From the NCBI GenBank assembly GCA_946480845.1, contig CAMLLJ010000006.1, positions 1 to 28,839 of the forward strand: a stretch of DNA of 28,839 bases, in the 5' to 3' direction. Shown in pieces: positions 7,914-16,050 of the stretch (the first letter of the stretch is position 1; each line of letters begins with the position of its first letter). Source of the stretch: an uncultured Gemmatimonadota bacterium (lineage in GTDB: Bacteria; Gemmatimonadota; Gemmatimonadetes; Gemmatimonadales; GWC2-71-9). Position numbers and translations under genes: made by a program. The notes beneath the pieces were generated by a model that ran no database searches, was not told the origin of the DNA, and saw nothing but the letters and a program-made list of their open reading frames with translations.

Positions 7914-10244
7914 ATGCCGAAATCCCGCTCGGGCCGGGCCGCCGCCGCCGGCGCATTGTTGCTCTCCGCCGTCATGCTCATGTTGTACGCCTGCAACGAC
8001 CAGCCCACGGCGCCCGAGACCGCTGCCGACGGCATCACGGCCAGGCCCGGCGCGGCGAACAAGTACCGGCTCACGCTGAACGCCACCGGCAGCACGGCCA
8101 GCGGCACGCTGACGTCGAGCCGGGGTGGGCTCACCTGCACGGTGACCTATGCGTCGGGCCGGGTGAGCACGAAGGGCACCTGCGCCAAGGACCTGAAGGC
8201 CGGATTCGTGGTCTCGATCATCGCGGCGCCCGAGCCGGGTGGCCTCGTCTCCTGGGAGGGCTGTGATGCTCCCGTGACCGAGAACCCGCTCGCCTGCCAG
8301 GTCACCATGGCGTCGCCGAAGACGGTTTCCGCTGTGTTCGCGCCGCCGCCCAAGTTCTACTCGCTGTCCGTCGAAGCCGGCTCCAACGGGAGCGGGACCA
8401 TCACCTCGAGTCCCGCCGGCATTTCCTGCACGATCACCGGCGGGTCGGCCGGCAGCGGCTGCAGCGCCTCCTTCCCGTCGGCCTCGACCGTGAACCTCAC
8501 GGCGACGGCGGCGAACGGCAGCTTCATCAAGGCCTGGTCGGGGGCGGGGTGCGACGCGCAGGGCTCCGGGACGGGCACGGCGAGCGGCGCCTGCCCCGTG
8601 ACGATGTCGCAGCCGCAGTCGCTGGTGCTGAGCTTCGAGACGGCGTCGGACGAGGCGCGGGCGGGCTTCTGGGAGGCGCCGATTCCCTGGCCGGGCGTCG
8701 CCATTCATGCGAGCCTCCTGCCCAACGGCAAGGTGCTGACCTTCGGCAGGATGAACGCCCCGCCCGCGCTCTGGACCCCGGGGCCCTTCAACTCCGCCGG
8801 CGCGTTCGAAGGCGTCGCCCACGCCGGCGACCTCTTCTGCAGCGGCCATACGCTGCTGCCCGACGGGCGCCTCCTGGTGTCAGGCGGCCACAGCGGCACC
8901 GACAACTTCGGCACGCTCACCACCTACATCTACGATGCGGCCGTCAACGGGTGGACCCGGGGCAGCGACATGGCCAACGGCCGCTGGTACCCGACCACCA
9001 TCACGCTCGCCACCGGTGAGGTCTTCACCATCTCCGGCGGCGACACTGCGGGCACGCGCAACCTGATCCCCGAGGTCTGGCAGGACGGCACCTGGCGGAA
9101 GCTCACCGGCGCCTCACGCTCGGTGCCCTACTACCCGATGATGTTCGCCGGGCCCGACGGCCGGGTCTTCATGGCGGGCCCCGAGCTGCGCGGCATGTGG
9201 CTCAGCACCGCTGGCGCAGGCAGCTGGACTGCCGGCCTCCAGCGGACCGTCCTGGTGGACCGGAGCTACGGCTCGGCGGTGATGTACGACGCGGGCAAGA
9301 TCCTGATCGTGGGCGGCGGCAATACGCCGACGGCCACGTCGGAAGTGATCGACCTCAATGGCGGGACCAGCGCCCCATGGCGCAGGGTCGGCGATCTCTC
9401 GGTCGCCCGCCGGCAGCTCAATGCGACGCTGCTCGCCGACGGCTCGGTGCTGGCGACCGGCGGGAGCAACGCCACCGGCTTCAACGTGTACCCGACCGAC
9501 AGCCGGGTGCTCAACGCCGAGATCTGGAGCCCGGAGACGGAGCAGTGGCGAACCCTCGGGCGGATGTCGCACCAGCGGCTCTACCACTCGACGGCGCTGC
9601 TGCTGCCGGACGGCAGGGTGCTCTCGGTCGGTAGCGGCGCGCCGCCGGCCCAGGGCCTCACCGACGACCTGACCGCCGAGATCTTCTCCCCGCCGTACCT
9701 GTTCAAGCTGGACGGCACCCCGGCCGACCGGCCGGTCATCACCGACGCGCCGCTGAGCGTGTCCTACGGCCAGACGTTCGCCGTGCAGTCCCCGCAGGCG
9801 GAGACCATCGTCCGGGCCACGTGGATCCGGCTCTCCTCGGTCACCCACACGTTCAACATGAACCAGCGGATGAATCGCCTGGTGGTGACCCCGAACGGCG
9901 CCGGCAGCGTGTCCGTCACGGCGCCGGCGAGCGCGAATCACGCCCCTCCGGGGCACTACATGCTGTTCCTGATCGACGGGAACGGGGTGCCGTCGGTGGC
10001 GAAGATTATTCGGATAGGGTCGATAAGGTCGGGACGGTCGGGACGGTCAGGACGGTCGGGTGGCGCGAACCCGACCCTCCCGAACGTCCTGACCTTCCCG
10101 ACTACTTTTCCCCCATGTCCGACTCCTGGCGCGATCTCATCTTCGGCCGGCCCCTGTTCGAGACGATCGAGCCGCGCCGCACGTTCGAGGACGTCGTCCT
10201 CCCCCCCGCCACGATGGACGCCATCCGCCAGGCGCTGGCGATGA
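7914..10244 (+). CDS. Copper-radical (galactose/glyoxal oxidase-like) lipoprotein
   Basis: 776 residues. A lipoprotein signal ends LMLYAC (Cys27). Two InlB-B-like bacterial repeat domains (about 49-144 and 146-242) precede a Kelch-type propeller. Every active-site residue of the galactose oxidase/glyoxal oxidase family can be placed: Cys309 in FCSGHTLLPDG (thioether cofactor partner), Tyr359 in RWYPTT, Tyr557-His558 in RLYHST, and His645 in THTFNMNQR, followed by the C-terminal E-set (DUF1929) domain. It should oxidise an alcohol or aldehyde with O2, giving H2O2, outside the inner membrane. The family normally ends near GVPSVAKIIRI (about 701). The remaining 75 residues are read from a nonamer-repeat hairpin and then overlap the next gene by 130 bp, so the natural stop has probably been lost by repeat insertion. 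No Shine-Dalgarno is obvious. Confidence 0.88.
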   Translation: MPKSRSGRAAAAGALLLSAVMLMLYACNDQPTAPETAADGITARPGAANKYRLTLNATGSTASGTLTSSRGGLTCTVTYASGRVSTKGTCAKDLKAGFVVSIIAAPEPGGLVSWEGCDAPVTENPLACQVTMASPKTVSAVFAPPPKFYSLSVEAGSNGSGTITSSPAGISCTITGGSAGSGCSASFPSASTVNLTATAANGSFIKAWSGAGCDAQGSGTGTASGACPVTMSQPQSLVLSFETASDEARAGFWEAPIPWPGVAIHASLLPNGKVLTFGRMNAPPALWTPGPFNSAGAFEGVAHAGDLFCSGHTLLPDGRLLVSGGHSGTDNFGTLTTYIYDAAVNGWTRGSDMANGRWYPTTITLATGEVFTISGGDTAGTRNLIPEVWQDGTWRKLTGASRSVPYYPMMFAGPDGRVFMAGPELRGMWLSTAGAGSWTAGLQRTVLVDRSYGSAVMYDAGKILIVGGGNTPTATSEVIDLNGGTSAPWRRVGDLSVARRQLNATLLADGSVLATGGSNATGFNVYPTDSRVLNAEIWSPETEQWRTLGRMSHQRLYHSTALLLPDGRVLSVGSGAPPAQGLTDDLTAEIFSPPYLFKLDGTPADRPVITDAPLSVSYGQTFAVQSPQAETIVRATWIRLSSVTHTFNMNQRMNRLVVTPNGAGSVSVTAPASANHAPPGHYMLFLIDGNGVPSVAKIIRIGSIRSGRSGRSGRSGGANPTLPNVLTFPTTFPPCPTPGAISSSAGPCSRRSSRAARSRTSSSPPPRWTPSARRWR
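10027..10103. repeat. Nonamer tandem repeats arranged as a 34-bp-arm hairpin
   Basis: The left arm (10027-10060) is GGTCGGGAC, GGTCGGGAC, GGTCAGGAC, GGTCGGG in perfect 9-bp register. After a 9-nt spacer, the right arm (10070-10103) read in reverse complement is AGTCGGGAA, GGTCAGGAC, GTTCGGGAG, GGTCGGG. Six mismatches in 34 pairs leave a very stable stem. The repeat unit is a multiple of three, so insertion extends the oxidase frame as a Ser-Gly-Arg run. It may also attenuate or terminate transcription between the two genes. Confidence 0.8.
10103..10108 (+). promoter_or_regulatory. -10-like hexamer for the AAA+ gene (leaderless)
   Basis: TACTTT starts at the last base of the hairpin repeat and is followed by 6 nt and the ATG at 10115, so the predicted start point is the first base of the codon. 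No Shine-Dalgarno precedes the ATG, consistent with a leaderless transcript. Confidence 0.4.
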
Positions 10245-11077
10245 TCCGCAAGCAGGACCTCATCTTCGAGACCTGGGGCCTGGCCGAGCGGCATCGGGGC
10301 ACGGCGGGGCTGGCGTTCCACTTCGCGGGGCCGCCCGGCACCGGTAAGACCATCGCCGCCGAGGCGATCGCGGCGACGCTGGGGCGCCGGCTGCTGGTGG
10401 TGCGCTACGCGGAGCTGGAGTCGCGCTGGGTGGGGCAGACGCAGAAGCACGTGGCCGCCGTCTTCCGCGACGCCGTGAAGGCCGACGCGGTGCTCTTCTT
10501 CGACGAGGCCGATGCCATCGCGGCGCGGCGCTTCACCGGCCTCTCGCAGGGCTACGAGCGCGAGGCGAACGCCGTGGTCAACGTGCTGCTCAACGAGGTC
10601 GAGCGGTTCCCCGGCGTCGTCATCTTCGCCACCAACCTCGCCGCCAACCTCGATCCCGCCTTCGAGCGCCGCATCCGCACCCACATCCGCTTCGACCTGC
10701 CTGGGCCCGTCGAGCGCGAGAAGATCTGGCGCGCGCAGCTCCACGCGACCAAGACGCCGCTCGCCCCCGACGTGGACTTCAAGGCGCTGGCCGACCGCTA
10801 TCCGAGGAGCGGCGGGGACATCAAGAACGCGGTGCTCAAGGCGGCGCAGCTCGCCACCTTCGAGCCCGGGCCCGATTCGGGGAAGGTGATCCACCAGCGG
10901 CACTTCGTGGCGGGGATGGAGGACGTGATGGGCGCCCAGGGCGTGATGGCGCAGTCGCTCTACGAGGCGGGGAACGTGCCGGCGCAGGTGCGGGCGACCG
11001 AGCGGCAGGTCCTGCTGGTCTCGGTCGGCGCGCTGGTCACGGCGATTGCGGCGCTCGTCGTCGCGCTGCTGCGCTAG
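10115..11077 (+). CDS. Tail-anchored AAA+ ATPase
   Basis: 320 residues. Walker A GPPGTGKT (72-79), Walker B VLFFDEAD (Asp130, Glu131), sensor-1 ATN (Asn174), an arginine-finger region FERRIR (184-188) and the sensor-2 helix SGGDIKNAVLKA are all intact, as in the FtsH/katanin/CDC48-like classical AAA clade. A short N-terminal region (1-50) precedes the ATPase. The last 22 residues (VLLVSVGALVTAIAALVVALL) form a single hydrophobic helix at the extreme C-terminus, so the ATPase would be cytoplasmic and held by a tail anchor. No protease or adaptor domain is present. A likely role is unfolding or extracting membrane proteins, by analogy with AAA unfoldases; this is inference. The ATG at 10115 was chosen because upstream residues come from the hairpin repeat. 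Its last 41 bp overlap the 3' end of the opposing sensor kinase. Confidence 0.88.
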   Translation: MSDSWRDLIFGRPLFETIEPRRTFEDVVLPPATMDAIRQALAMIRKQDLIFETWGLAERHRGTAGLAFHFAGPPGTGKTIAAEAIAATLGRRLLVVRYAELESRWVGQTQKHVAAVFRDAVKADAVLFFDEADAIAARRFTGLSQGYEREANAVVNVLLNEVERFPGVVIFATNLAANLDPAFERRIRTHIRFDLPGPVEREKIWRAQLHATKTPLAPDVDFKALADRYPRSGGDIKNAVLKAAQLATFEPGPDSGKVIHQRHFVAGMEDVMGAQGVMAQSLYEAGNVPAQVRATERQVLLVSVGALVTAIAALVVALLR

Positions 11078-13637
11078 GCGCTCCGTCCAGCACGTCCTCG
11101 ATCTTCTGCAGCAGGCCGTCCACCGTGAACGGCTTCTCGATCATCGGGCCCAGCACCTCGCGGCTGGCCAGCCGGGTGATCGCCTCGTGGGAGTAGCCCG
11201 ACATCATCAGCACCGGGATCGCGGGATCGATCGCGTGCACCGCCCGGCGCAGCTCGATCCCCGTCATCCCCGGCATCACCATGTCGGAGATCACCAGGTC
11301 CACCCCATGCGCGGGATCGGCGAGGATGCCCGTGACCTCGCCGCCGGTCTCGGCCTCGATCACCGTGTGACCATGGCGCTCGAGCACCCGGCGCACCGCG
11401 GTGCGCACCGGCGCATCGTCCTCGACCAGCAGGATCCTCGCGCCGGCCGTCTCGCGGCGCGGCGTCCGGGGCGCCGGCGCTTCGGGAGCCGTGCCCGCGC
11501 CTTCATGCCGCCGGAAGTAGAGCTTGAAGGTCGTCCCCTGCCCCACCTCGCTGTACACCCAGATCTGCCCGCCCAGCTGCTTCACGATGCCGTAGACCGT
11601 GGCGAGCCCGAGCCCGGTTCCCTGCCCGAACTCCTTCGTGGTGTAGAACGGCTCGAAGATCCGGGCCTGGGTCGCCGCGTCCATGCCGGAGCCGGTGTCG
11701 GTCACCGTCAGGACCACGTAGGGACCGGGAGGGGCGACCAGCAGCGAGCGCGGATAGGTATCGTCGAGGACGATGTTCGCGGTCTCGATCAGGATCGTCC
11801 CATTGCCGGTGATCGCGTCCCGCGCGTTGAGCACCAGGTTGAGGATCACCTGCTCGATCTGCGTCGTGTCCGCCTCGATGGTCCCGAGCCCGGGCGCGAG
11901 GTGGGTCACCACGTGGACGTTCGCCTCCACCACCCGCCGCAGCATCGGCTCCAGCGGCCGCACCACCTCGTTGAGGTCGAGCAGGCGCAGCTCGAAGACC
12001 TGCTGGCGGCCGAAGGCGAGGAGCTGGCGGGTGAGCGCCGTCGCGCGATGGGCGGCACTGCTGATCTCGACGGCGTCGTCGCGCCGCCGGTCGTCGGGAC
12101 CGAGATCCGCGAGGAGGAACTCCGACGCGGTCTGGATCACGGTCAGGATGTTGTTGAAGTCGTGCGCGACGCCGCCGGCGAGCCGGCCGACGGCCTCCAT
12201 CTTCTGTGACTGGCGGAGCTGGGCCTCGAGGGCGCGACGCTCGGTGACGTCCTGGGCGAGCACCAGCTCCGCCGCCCGCCCTGCGAACTCGAGCGACCGC
12301 CCGGTGATCTCGACGTCGAGCAGCTTCCCGTCCCGGGTCACGTGCCGCCAGGAACTCGTCCCATGCTCCTCGGGCCCCGAGCGTACGGCCTCCACCACCC
12401 TGGGCCCGTCCTCCGCCGGCCGGATGTCGAGCAGCGTCATGCCGAGGAATTCATTCCGCGTGTAGCCGTACTTGTGGACGGCCGCCTCGTTCACGGCGAG
12501 AAAGGCCAGCGTCGCGCGGTCGAAGACCCACATCGGGTTGGGATTGAGGTCGAAGAGCAGCCGGTACTGCGCCGCGGCCGTGCGCAGGCGTTCCTGGCCT
12601 TCCTCGACCCGGTTCACCATGGTGTGAAAGACGGCGGACAGGCGCCCGATTTCGTCCTGGTCGCCCGGGACAGCGGCGGCCGTGCCGCCTCCGGCCAGGG
12701 ATTCCGCCTGCGCCGTGAGCTGCGTGAGGGGGAGGGTGAGGCGGCGGCTCAGCACCCATCCGAGCCCGGTGCCGAGGCTCAGGACCACGAGCGCGACGAG
12801 GCCCACGTCGCGCGCCAGCGCCTGGGCGCCCCGTACCACGGCCGCGCGGGGAAACTCGGCGCCCAGCGCCCACGGCGTGCCGGCCAGTTCGACCCGCGAC
12901 CCGAGGCGGGTGGCGCCGTCCCGCTGGTACACGCCGTCTCGCGCCATGCCGGCCGCCGGGCCGTCCAGGTCCGAGCCCAGCTCGCCCCAGACGGTTCCGT
13001 CGCGATTGCCGAGCAGGAGGGCGGCATCGGTCCCGATCACGCCCACCAGCTCCTTCATGCCCCCCTGGGGCCCGCCGAGCCGCCGGCGCACGACCAGGTG
13101 GAGCGGATCGCCCGAGGCGGAGCGGATGGGCGTGCCGAATTCGTAGTAGATCCTGCCGTCATGCAGGTAGAACTCGCCCACGGCAGCGGAGTCCGGCCGC
13201 GCGGGGGCGGCGGCGGCCAGCGCACTGTCGAGCGCTGTCTCCGGCCGCGCCGTCAGCCGCGCCCGGCCGGCCGCATCCCGCAGCTCGGCGGCGGACCCGG
13301 GGCTCGTGTCCCGGGCCAGCGCCCGGAGGAAGGCGAGTGCCCCGGGTTCGGCGGCAGGGCTGCCGGAGGCGAAGGCCACCAGGGTCGAGTCCGTGGCGCT
13401 TGCACGCAGCATCCGGAGCGCGCCATCCACCTCACCGCCAAGCAGCGAGGCGAACTGCGCGGTGACCATCTCGAGGCGCGCCGAGGCCGATTCGAGCGCC
13501 GCGCGGGAGGCAGCCCGGTAGGCCAGCGCCGTGAAGACTCCCATCACGGTGGCCAGGAGCACGCCTATCAGCAGCGGCAGCTTGAGGTTGAGCGACAAGC
13601 GGGAAATCGGGCAACCGTTTCCTGAAGGGTTCTTCAC
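11037..13637 (-). CDS. Membrane hybrid sensor histidine kinase (HAMP-PAS-HK-REC)
   Basis: 866 residues. Domains in order: TM1 (about 19-41), a periplasmic Cache-like sensor (45-275), TM2 (278-297), HAMP (300-350), PAS (355-465), HisKA with phospho-His492 in GGVAHDFNN, HATPase (N-box Asn604 in NLVLNARDAI, G1 DTGSGM, G2 GQGTGLGL), and a C-terminal receiver with phospho-acceptor Asp785 (SDMVMPGMTG) and Lys835. The HDFNN H-box and attached receiver are typical of hybrid kinases that signal through a separate partner. No DNA-binding output is present, and no partner is encoded alongside. The GTG at 13637 is the only reasonable N-terminal start before TM1; Shine-Dalgarno signal is weak. It is divergent from the DUF1460 gene across a 65-bp region with mirrored -10-like elements. 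Confidence 0.94.
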   Translation of the reverse strand: MKNPSGNGCPISRLSLNLKLPLLIGVLLATVMGVFTALAYRAASRAALESASARLEMVTAQFASLLGGEVDGALRMLRASATDSTLVAFASGSPAAEPGALAFLRALARDTSPGSAAELRDAAGRARLTARPETALDSALAAAAPARPDSAAVGEFYLHDGRIYYEFGTPIRSASGDPLHLVVRRRLGGPQGGMKELVGVIGTDAALLLGNRDGTVWGELGSDLDGPAAGMARDGVYQRDGATRLGSRVELAGTPWALGAEFPRAAVVRGAQALARDVGLVALVVLSLGTGLGWVLSRRLTLPLTQLTAQAESLAGGGTAAAVPGDQDEIGRLSAVFHTMVNRVEEGQERLRTAAAQYRLLFDLNPNPMWVFDRATLAFLAVNEAAVHKYGYTRNEFLGMTLLDIRPAEDGPRVVEAVRSGPEEHGTSSWRHVTRDGKLLDVEITGRSLEFAGRAAELVLAQDVTERRALEAQLRQSQKMEAVGRLAGGVAHDFNNILTVIQTASEFLLADLGPDDRRRDDAVEISSAAHRATALTRQLLAFGRQQVFELRLLDLNEVVRPLEPMLRRVVEANVHVVTHLAPGLGTIEADTTQIEQVILNLVLNARDAITGNGTILIETANIVLDDTYPRSLLVAPPGPYVVLTVTDTGSGMDAATQARIFEPFYTTKEFGQGTGLGLATVYGIVKQLGGQIWVYSEVGQGTTFKLYFRRHEGAGTAPEAPAPRTPRRETAGARILLVEDDAPVRTAVRRVLERHGHTVIEAETGGEVTGILADPAHGVDLVISDMVMPGMTGIELRRAVHAIDPAIPVLMMSGYSHEAITRLASREVLGPMIEKPFTVDGLLQKIEDVLDGAPSAAARRRAPQSP

Positions 13638-13653
13638 GATAGGACGTTTTCCC

Positions 13654-13695
13654 GAATATCGCCACTCGCGGGCGCGCGGCCCCTGGCCGATATTC
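13654..13695. promoter_or_regulatory. Imperfect inverted repeat in a divergent promoter
   Basis: The left arm GAATATCGCCA (13654-13664) and right arm TGGCCGATATTC (13684-13695) are complementary apart from one extra G. Each arm contains GATATT reading outward, so the dyad can be read as two mirrored -10 boxes for the kinase (left) and the DUF1460 gene (right), or as one operator controlling both. The rightward GATATT is 8 nt from the ATG at 13703. Confidence 0.45.
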
Positions 13696-13702
13696 AGTCA
13701 CG

Positions 13703-14635
13703 ATGACGAGACTCACGAGGCGGGACCTCCTGCGCGGACTCGCGGCCGGCGCGGTGGCGGCCGGCTTACCGGCGCAGATGCATGCGCTCGAGGCGATGGC
13801 CGGCCGCCTGGGCGGGGCGGACGAGCCCGACCGGGAGCGCCTTCGTGCCTGGACGCGGGCGCTCCGCGCGGAGGGGTTGGCGGGCGACGGCATCCCGCTC
13901 GGCCGTGCTGCCGGGCGCGTCGGGGAGCTGGCGGCCGGCTCCCCCTACGAGGCGTTCATGCTCGAGGCCTACCTGAAGGCCGGCGGCACTCCCCACAGGC
14001 GGGAGCCGCTCGCGCTCTCGCTCACGCGCTTCGACTGCGTGACGCTGGTGGAGGGCTGCCTCGCGGTGGCGCGCACTGCGGCCGGCCGCCGCGATCCTTT
14101 CTGGAACCGGTTCGCGCGCGAGGTCGAGCGCATGCGCTACCGCGGCGGCCGGCGCCGCGGTTACACCTCCCGGCTGCACTACTTCAGCGAGTGGATCGCG
14201 GACGGCGCACGGAGGGGGCTGGTGCGCGATCTCGGCGCCGAGCTGGGAGGCGAGCGGGACCCGCGGCCGCTCCGATTCATGACGGCCCATCGCACGAGCT
14301 ACCCCGCGCTGGCGGACGATGCCGTGTACGAGGAGATCGGACGGATCGAGCGCGCGCTCGATGCGGCGGAGCGCACCGTGGTGCCGGTGGCCCGGCTGGG
14401 CGCCGTCCGGGACCGGATCGAGACGGGCGACGTGCTCGCGTTCGCCACGTCGATCGAGGGTCTCGACGTGACCCACGCGGCGTTCGCGTGGCGGGACGGC
14501 GGCGGCGTGCTCCGCGTGCTGCACGCGCCGCTCTCGGGCGGGGTGGTGGAGGTGACGGCGGCGACGCTGCCGGAGTACGTCGGCGCGATCCGGCGCTGCA
14601 CCGGCGTGCTGGTGGCGCGGCCGCTCCCGGGCTAG
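13703..14635 (+). CDS. Tat-exported DUF1460 (NlpC/P60-like) amidase
   Basis: 310 residues. The N-terminus carries a twin-arginine signal (TRRDLLRG at 5-12, then a hydrophobic Ala/Gly segment), so the folded protein should be exported to the periplasm. The body matches the DUF1460 family, described as N-acetylmuramoyl-L-alanine amidase-like with a papain/NlpC fold: catalytic Cys112 in [12 protein letters not shown], the [11 protein letters not shown] motif (His159), FMTAHR, and likely catalytic His258 in DVTHAAFAW. It probably cleaves peptidoglycan-derived muropeptides. Its TAG stop (14633-14635) shares the palindrome CTAG with the stop of the convergent MoaD-like gene. A possible -10 GATATT lies close to the ATG, leaving almost no leader. 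Confidence 0.85.
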   Translation: MTRLTRRDLLRGLAAGAVAAGLPAQMHALEAMAGRLGGADEPDRERLRAWTRALRAEGLAGDGIPLGRAAGRVGELAAGSPYEAFMLEAYLKAGGTPHRREPLALSLTRFDCVTLVEGCLAVARTAAGRRDPFWNRFAREVERMRYRGGRRRGYTSRLHYFSEWIADGARRGLVRDLGAELGGERDPRPLRFMTAHRTSYPALADDAVYEEIGRIERALDAAERTVVPVARLGAVRDRIETGDVLAFATSIEGLDVTHAAFAWRDGGGVLRVLHAPLSGGVVEVTAATLPEYVGAIRRCTGVLVARPLPG

Positions 14636-14928
14636 CCGCCCGCGATCGCTCCCACGACCATGAACGGCTCCGATCCCCGCGCCACGGCCTCGGGCAGCGG
14701 CGCGTCGGGGGCTTCGTGCGAGAGGTCCTCCCCGCAGGCGAAGTACCGCATGTACGCACGCCGCTTTCCCGTCGCCTGGTCGCGGATGGTGCCGCGGAGC
14801 ATCGGGTAGCGCGCCTCGAGCGCATCGAGGACCGCGCGCTGGGTGAGCGGCGTCCCGACCTCGAGCTCCACTTCGCCGTCCACCCGCGCGAGGGTGCGCA
14901 GGTGGGCCGGCAGCGCCACCCGCATCAT
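14632..14928 (-). CDS. MoaD/ThiS-type ubiquitin-like protein ending in Gly-Gly
   Basis: 98 residues. The beta-grasp pattern is visible: [13 protein letters not shown] strand, [23 protein letters not shown] helix region, a central Arg/Tyr strand and the C-terminal [11 protein letters not shown]. The exposed C-terminal Gly-Gly is the residue pair that E1-like enzymes adenylate in MoaD, ThiS and related sulfur carriers or protein modifiers. The ATG (14928-14926) overlaps the TGA of the upstream Asp-box gene (ATGA), so the two proteins are made together. No MoeB/ThiF-like activating enzyme, MoaE or JAMM peptidase is in the window. I recall this pairing of a MoaD-like gene with a BNR/Asp-box propeller from other genomes, but its function is not established. 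A longer open frame to 15138 is antisense-like and was not used. Confidence 0.82.
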   Translation of the reverse strand: MMRVALPAHLRTLARVDGEVELEVGTPLTQRAVLDALEARYPMLRGTIRDQATGKRRAYMRYFACGEDLSHEAPDAPLPEAVARGSEPFMVVGAIAGG

Positions 14929-16040
14929 GACAGCGTCTGCACCTCGACCGAGAGCACGGCGGGGAGGTCGCGCACGATGGGGGCCCAGGTGTCGCCCGAG
15001 TCGCGCGACGCGTAGACCTGCCCTCCGGTGGTGCCGAAGTAGACGCCGCACGAGTCGAGCCGGTCCACCGCCATCGCGTCGCGCAGCACGTTCACGTAGC
15101 AGTCCGCCTGCGGCAGGCCCTTCGTCAGCGCCTCCCACTCGTTCCCGCCGCTCCGGCTCCGGTAGACGCGGAGCTTGCCGTCGGGCGGGTAGTGCTCGGA
15201 GTCGCTCTTGATGGGGACCACGTAGATGGTCTCCGGCTCATGCGCGTGGACGTCGATGGGAAAGCCGAAGTCGGTGGGGAGGTTGCCGCTCACCTCGCGC
15301 CACGACTCGCCGCCGTCGTCGCTGCGCATCACGTCCCAGTGCTTCTGCATGAACAGCACGTTGGGCCGCGACGGGTGCATGGCGATCCGGTGCACGCAGT
15401 GGCCCACTTCGGCGGTCGGGTCGGGGATGTACTGCGAGCTGAGCCCCTTGTTGACCGGCTTCCAGGTGGCGCCGCCGTCGTCGCTGCGGAATGCGCCCGC
15501 CGCCGAGATGGCGATGAAGATCCGCTTCGGGTCGGCGGGATCGAGCAGTATCGTATGCAGGCACATGCCGCCGGCGCCCGGTTGCCACTGCGGCCCGGAG
15601 CCGTGCTTGCGGAGGCCCGACAGCTCCCGCCAGCTCTGCCCGGCGTCGGTCGAGCGGAAGAGCGCGGCGTCCTCGACGCCCGCATACACCGTGTCGGGAT
15701 CGGTGAGCGAGGGCTCGAGGTGCCAGACGCGCTTGAACTCCCACGGGTGTGGCGTGCCGTCGTACCACTGGTGCGTGCCGGTGACGCCGTCGTACTCGAA
15801 GCTGTTCCCCACCGCGTCCCAGGTCTTTCCGCCGTCGTTCGAACGCTGGATCACCTGGCCGGACCAGCTGCTCGACTGCGACGCGTAGAGGCGGTCCGGA
15901 TCGGCCGGCGAGCCCTTGAGGTGGTAGACCTCCCAGCCGGCGAACAGCGGCTCGCTCACGCTCCACTTCTCGCGCTTTCCATCCGACTCCAGGATGAAGG
16001 CGCCCTTCCGGGTCCCCACCAGCACGCGCACTCCGCTCAT
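14925..16040 (-). CDS. Asp-box (BNR/sialidase-like) beta-propeller protein
   Basis: 371 residues starting at the ATG at 16040, chosen for its strong Shine-Dalgarno (AAGGAG, 7 nt upstream). Six Asp-box blades are visible at residues 67-74, 130-137, 186-193, 240-247, 295-302 and 345-352, with the form S-x-D-x-G-x-x-W (two are degenerate). There is no signal peptide or membrane segment, so the propeller should be cytoplasmic, unlike secreted sialidases; sialidase catalytic residues are not recognisable. Homologues are usually annotated as exo-alpha-sialidase, glycosyl hydrolase or YCF48-like; enzymatic activity is doubtful. It is the first gene of a two-gene unit with the MoaD-like protein, which suggests it is the partner or substrate of that ubiquitin-like protein. 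Confidence 0.85.
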   Translation of the reverse strand: MSGVRVLVGTRKGAFILESDGKREKWSVSEPLFAGWEVYHLKGSPADPDRLYASQSSSWSGQVIQRSNDGGKTWDAVGNSFEYDGVTGTHQWYDGTPHPWEFKRVWHLEPSLTDPDTVYAGVEDAALFRSTDAGQSWRELSGLRKHGSGPQWQPGAGGMCLHTILLDPADPKRIFIAISAAGAFRSDDGGATWKPVNKGLSSQYIPDPTAEVGHCVHRIAMHPSRPNVLFMQKHWDVMRSDDGGESWREVSGNLPTDFGFPIDVHAHEPETIYVVPIKSDSEHYPPDGKLRVYRSRSGGNEWEALTKGLPQADCYVNVLRDAMAVDRLDSCGVYFGTTGGQVYASRDSGDTWAPIVRDLPAVLSVEVQTLS

Positions 16041-16050
16041 CGGCGATCTC

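Noticed and set aside
10027..10103. CRISPR array
   Set aside because: The units are contiguous 9-bp repeats without spacers, arranged as an inverted pair.
11037..13637. Hybrid kinase as the direct regulator of the TTCAC-repeat promoters
   Set aside because: Its receiver has no DNA-binding output and it lies 10 kb away; no OmpR-family regulator is encoded in the window.
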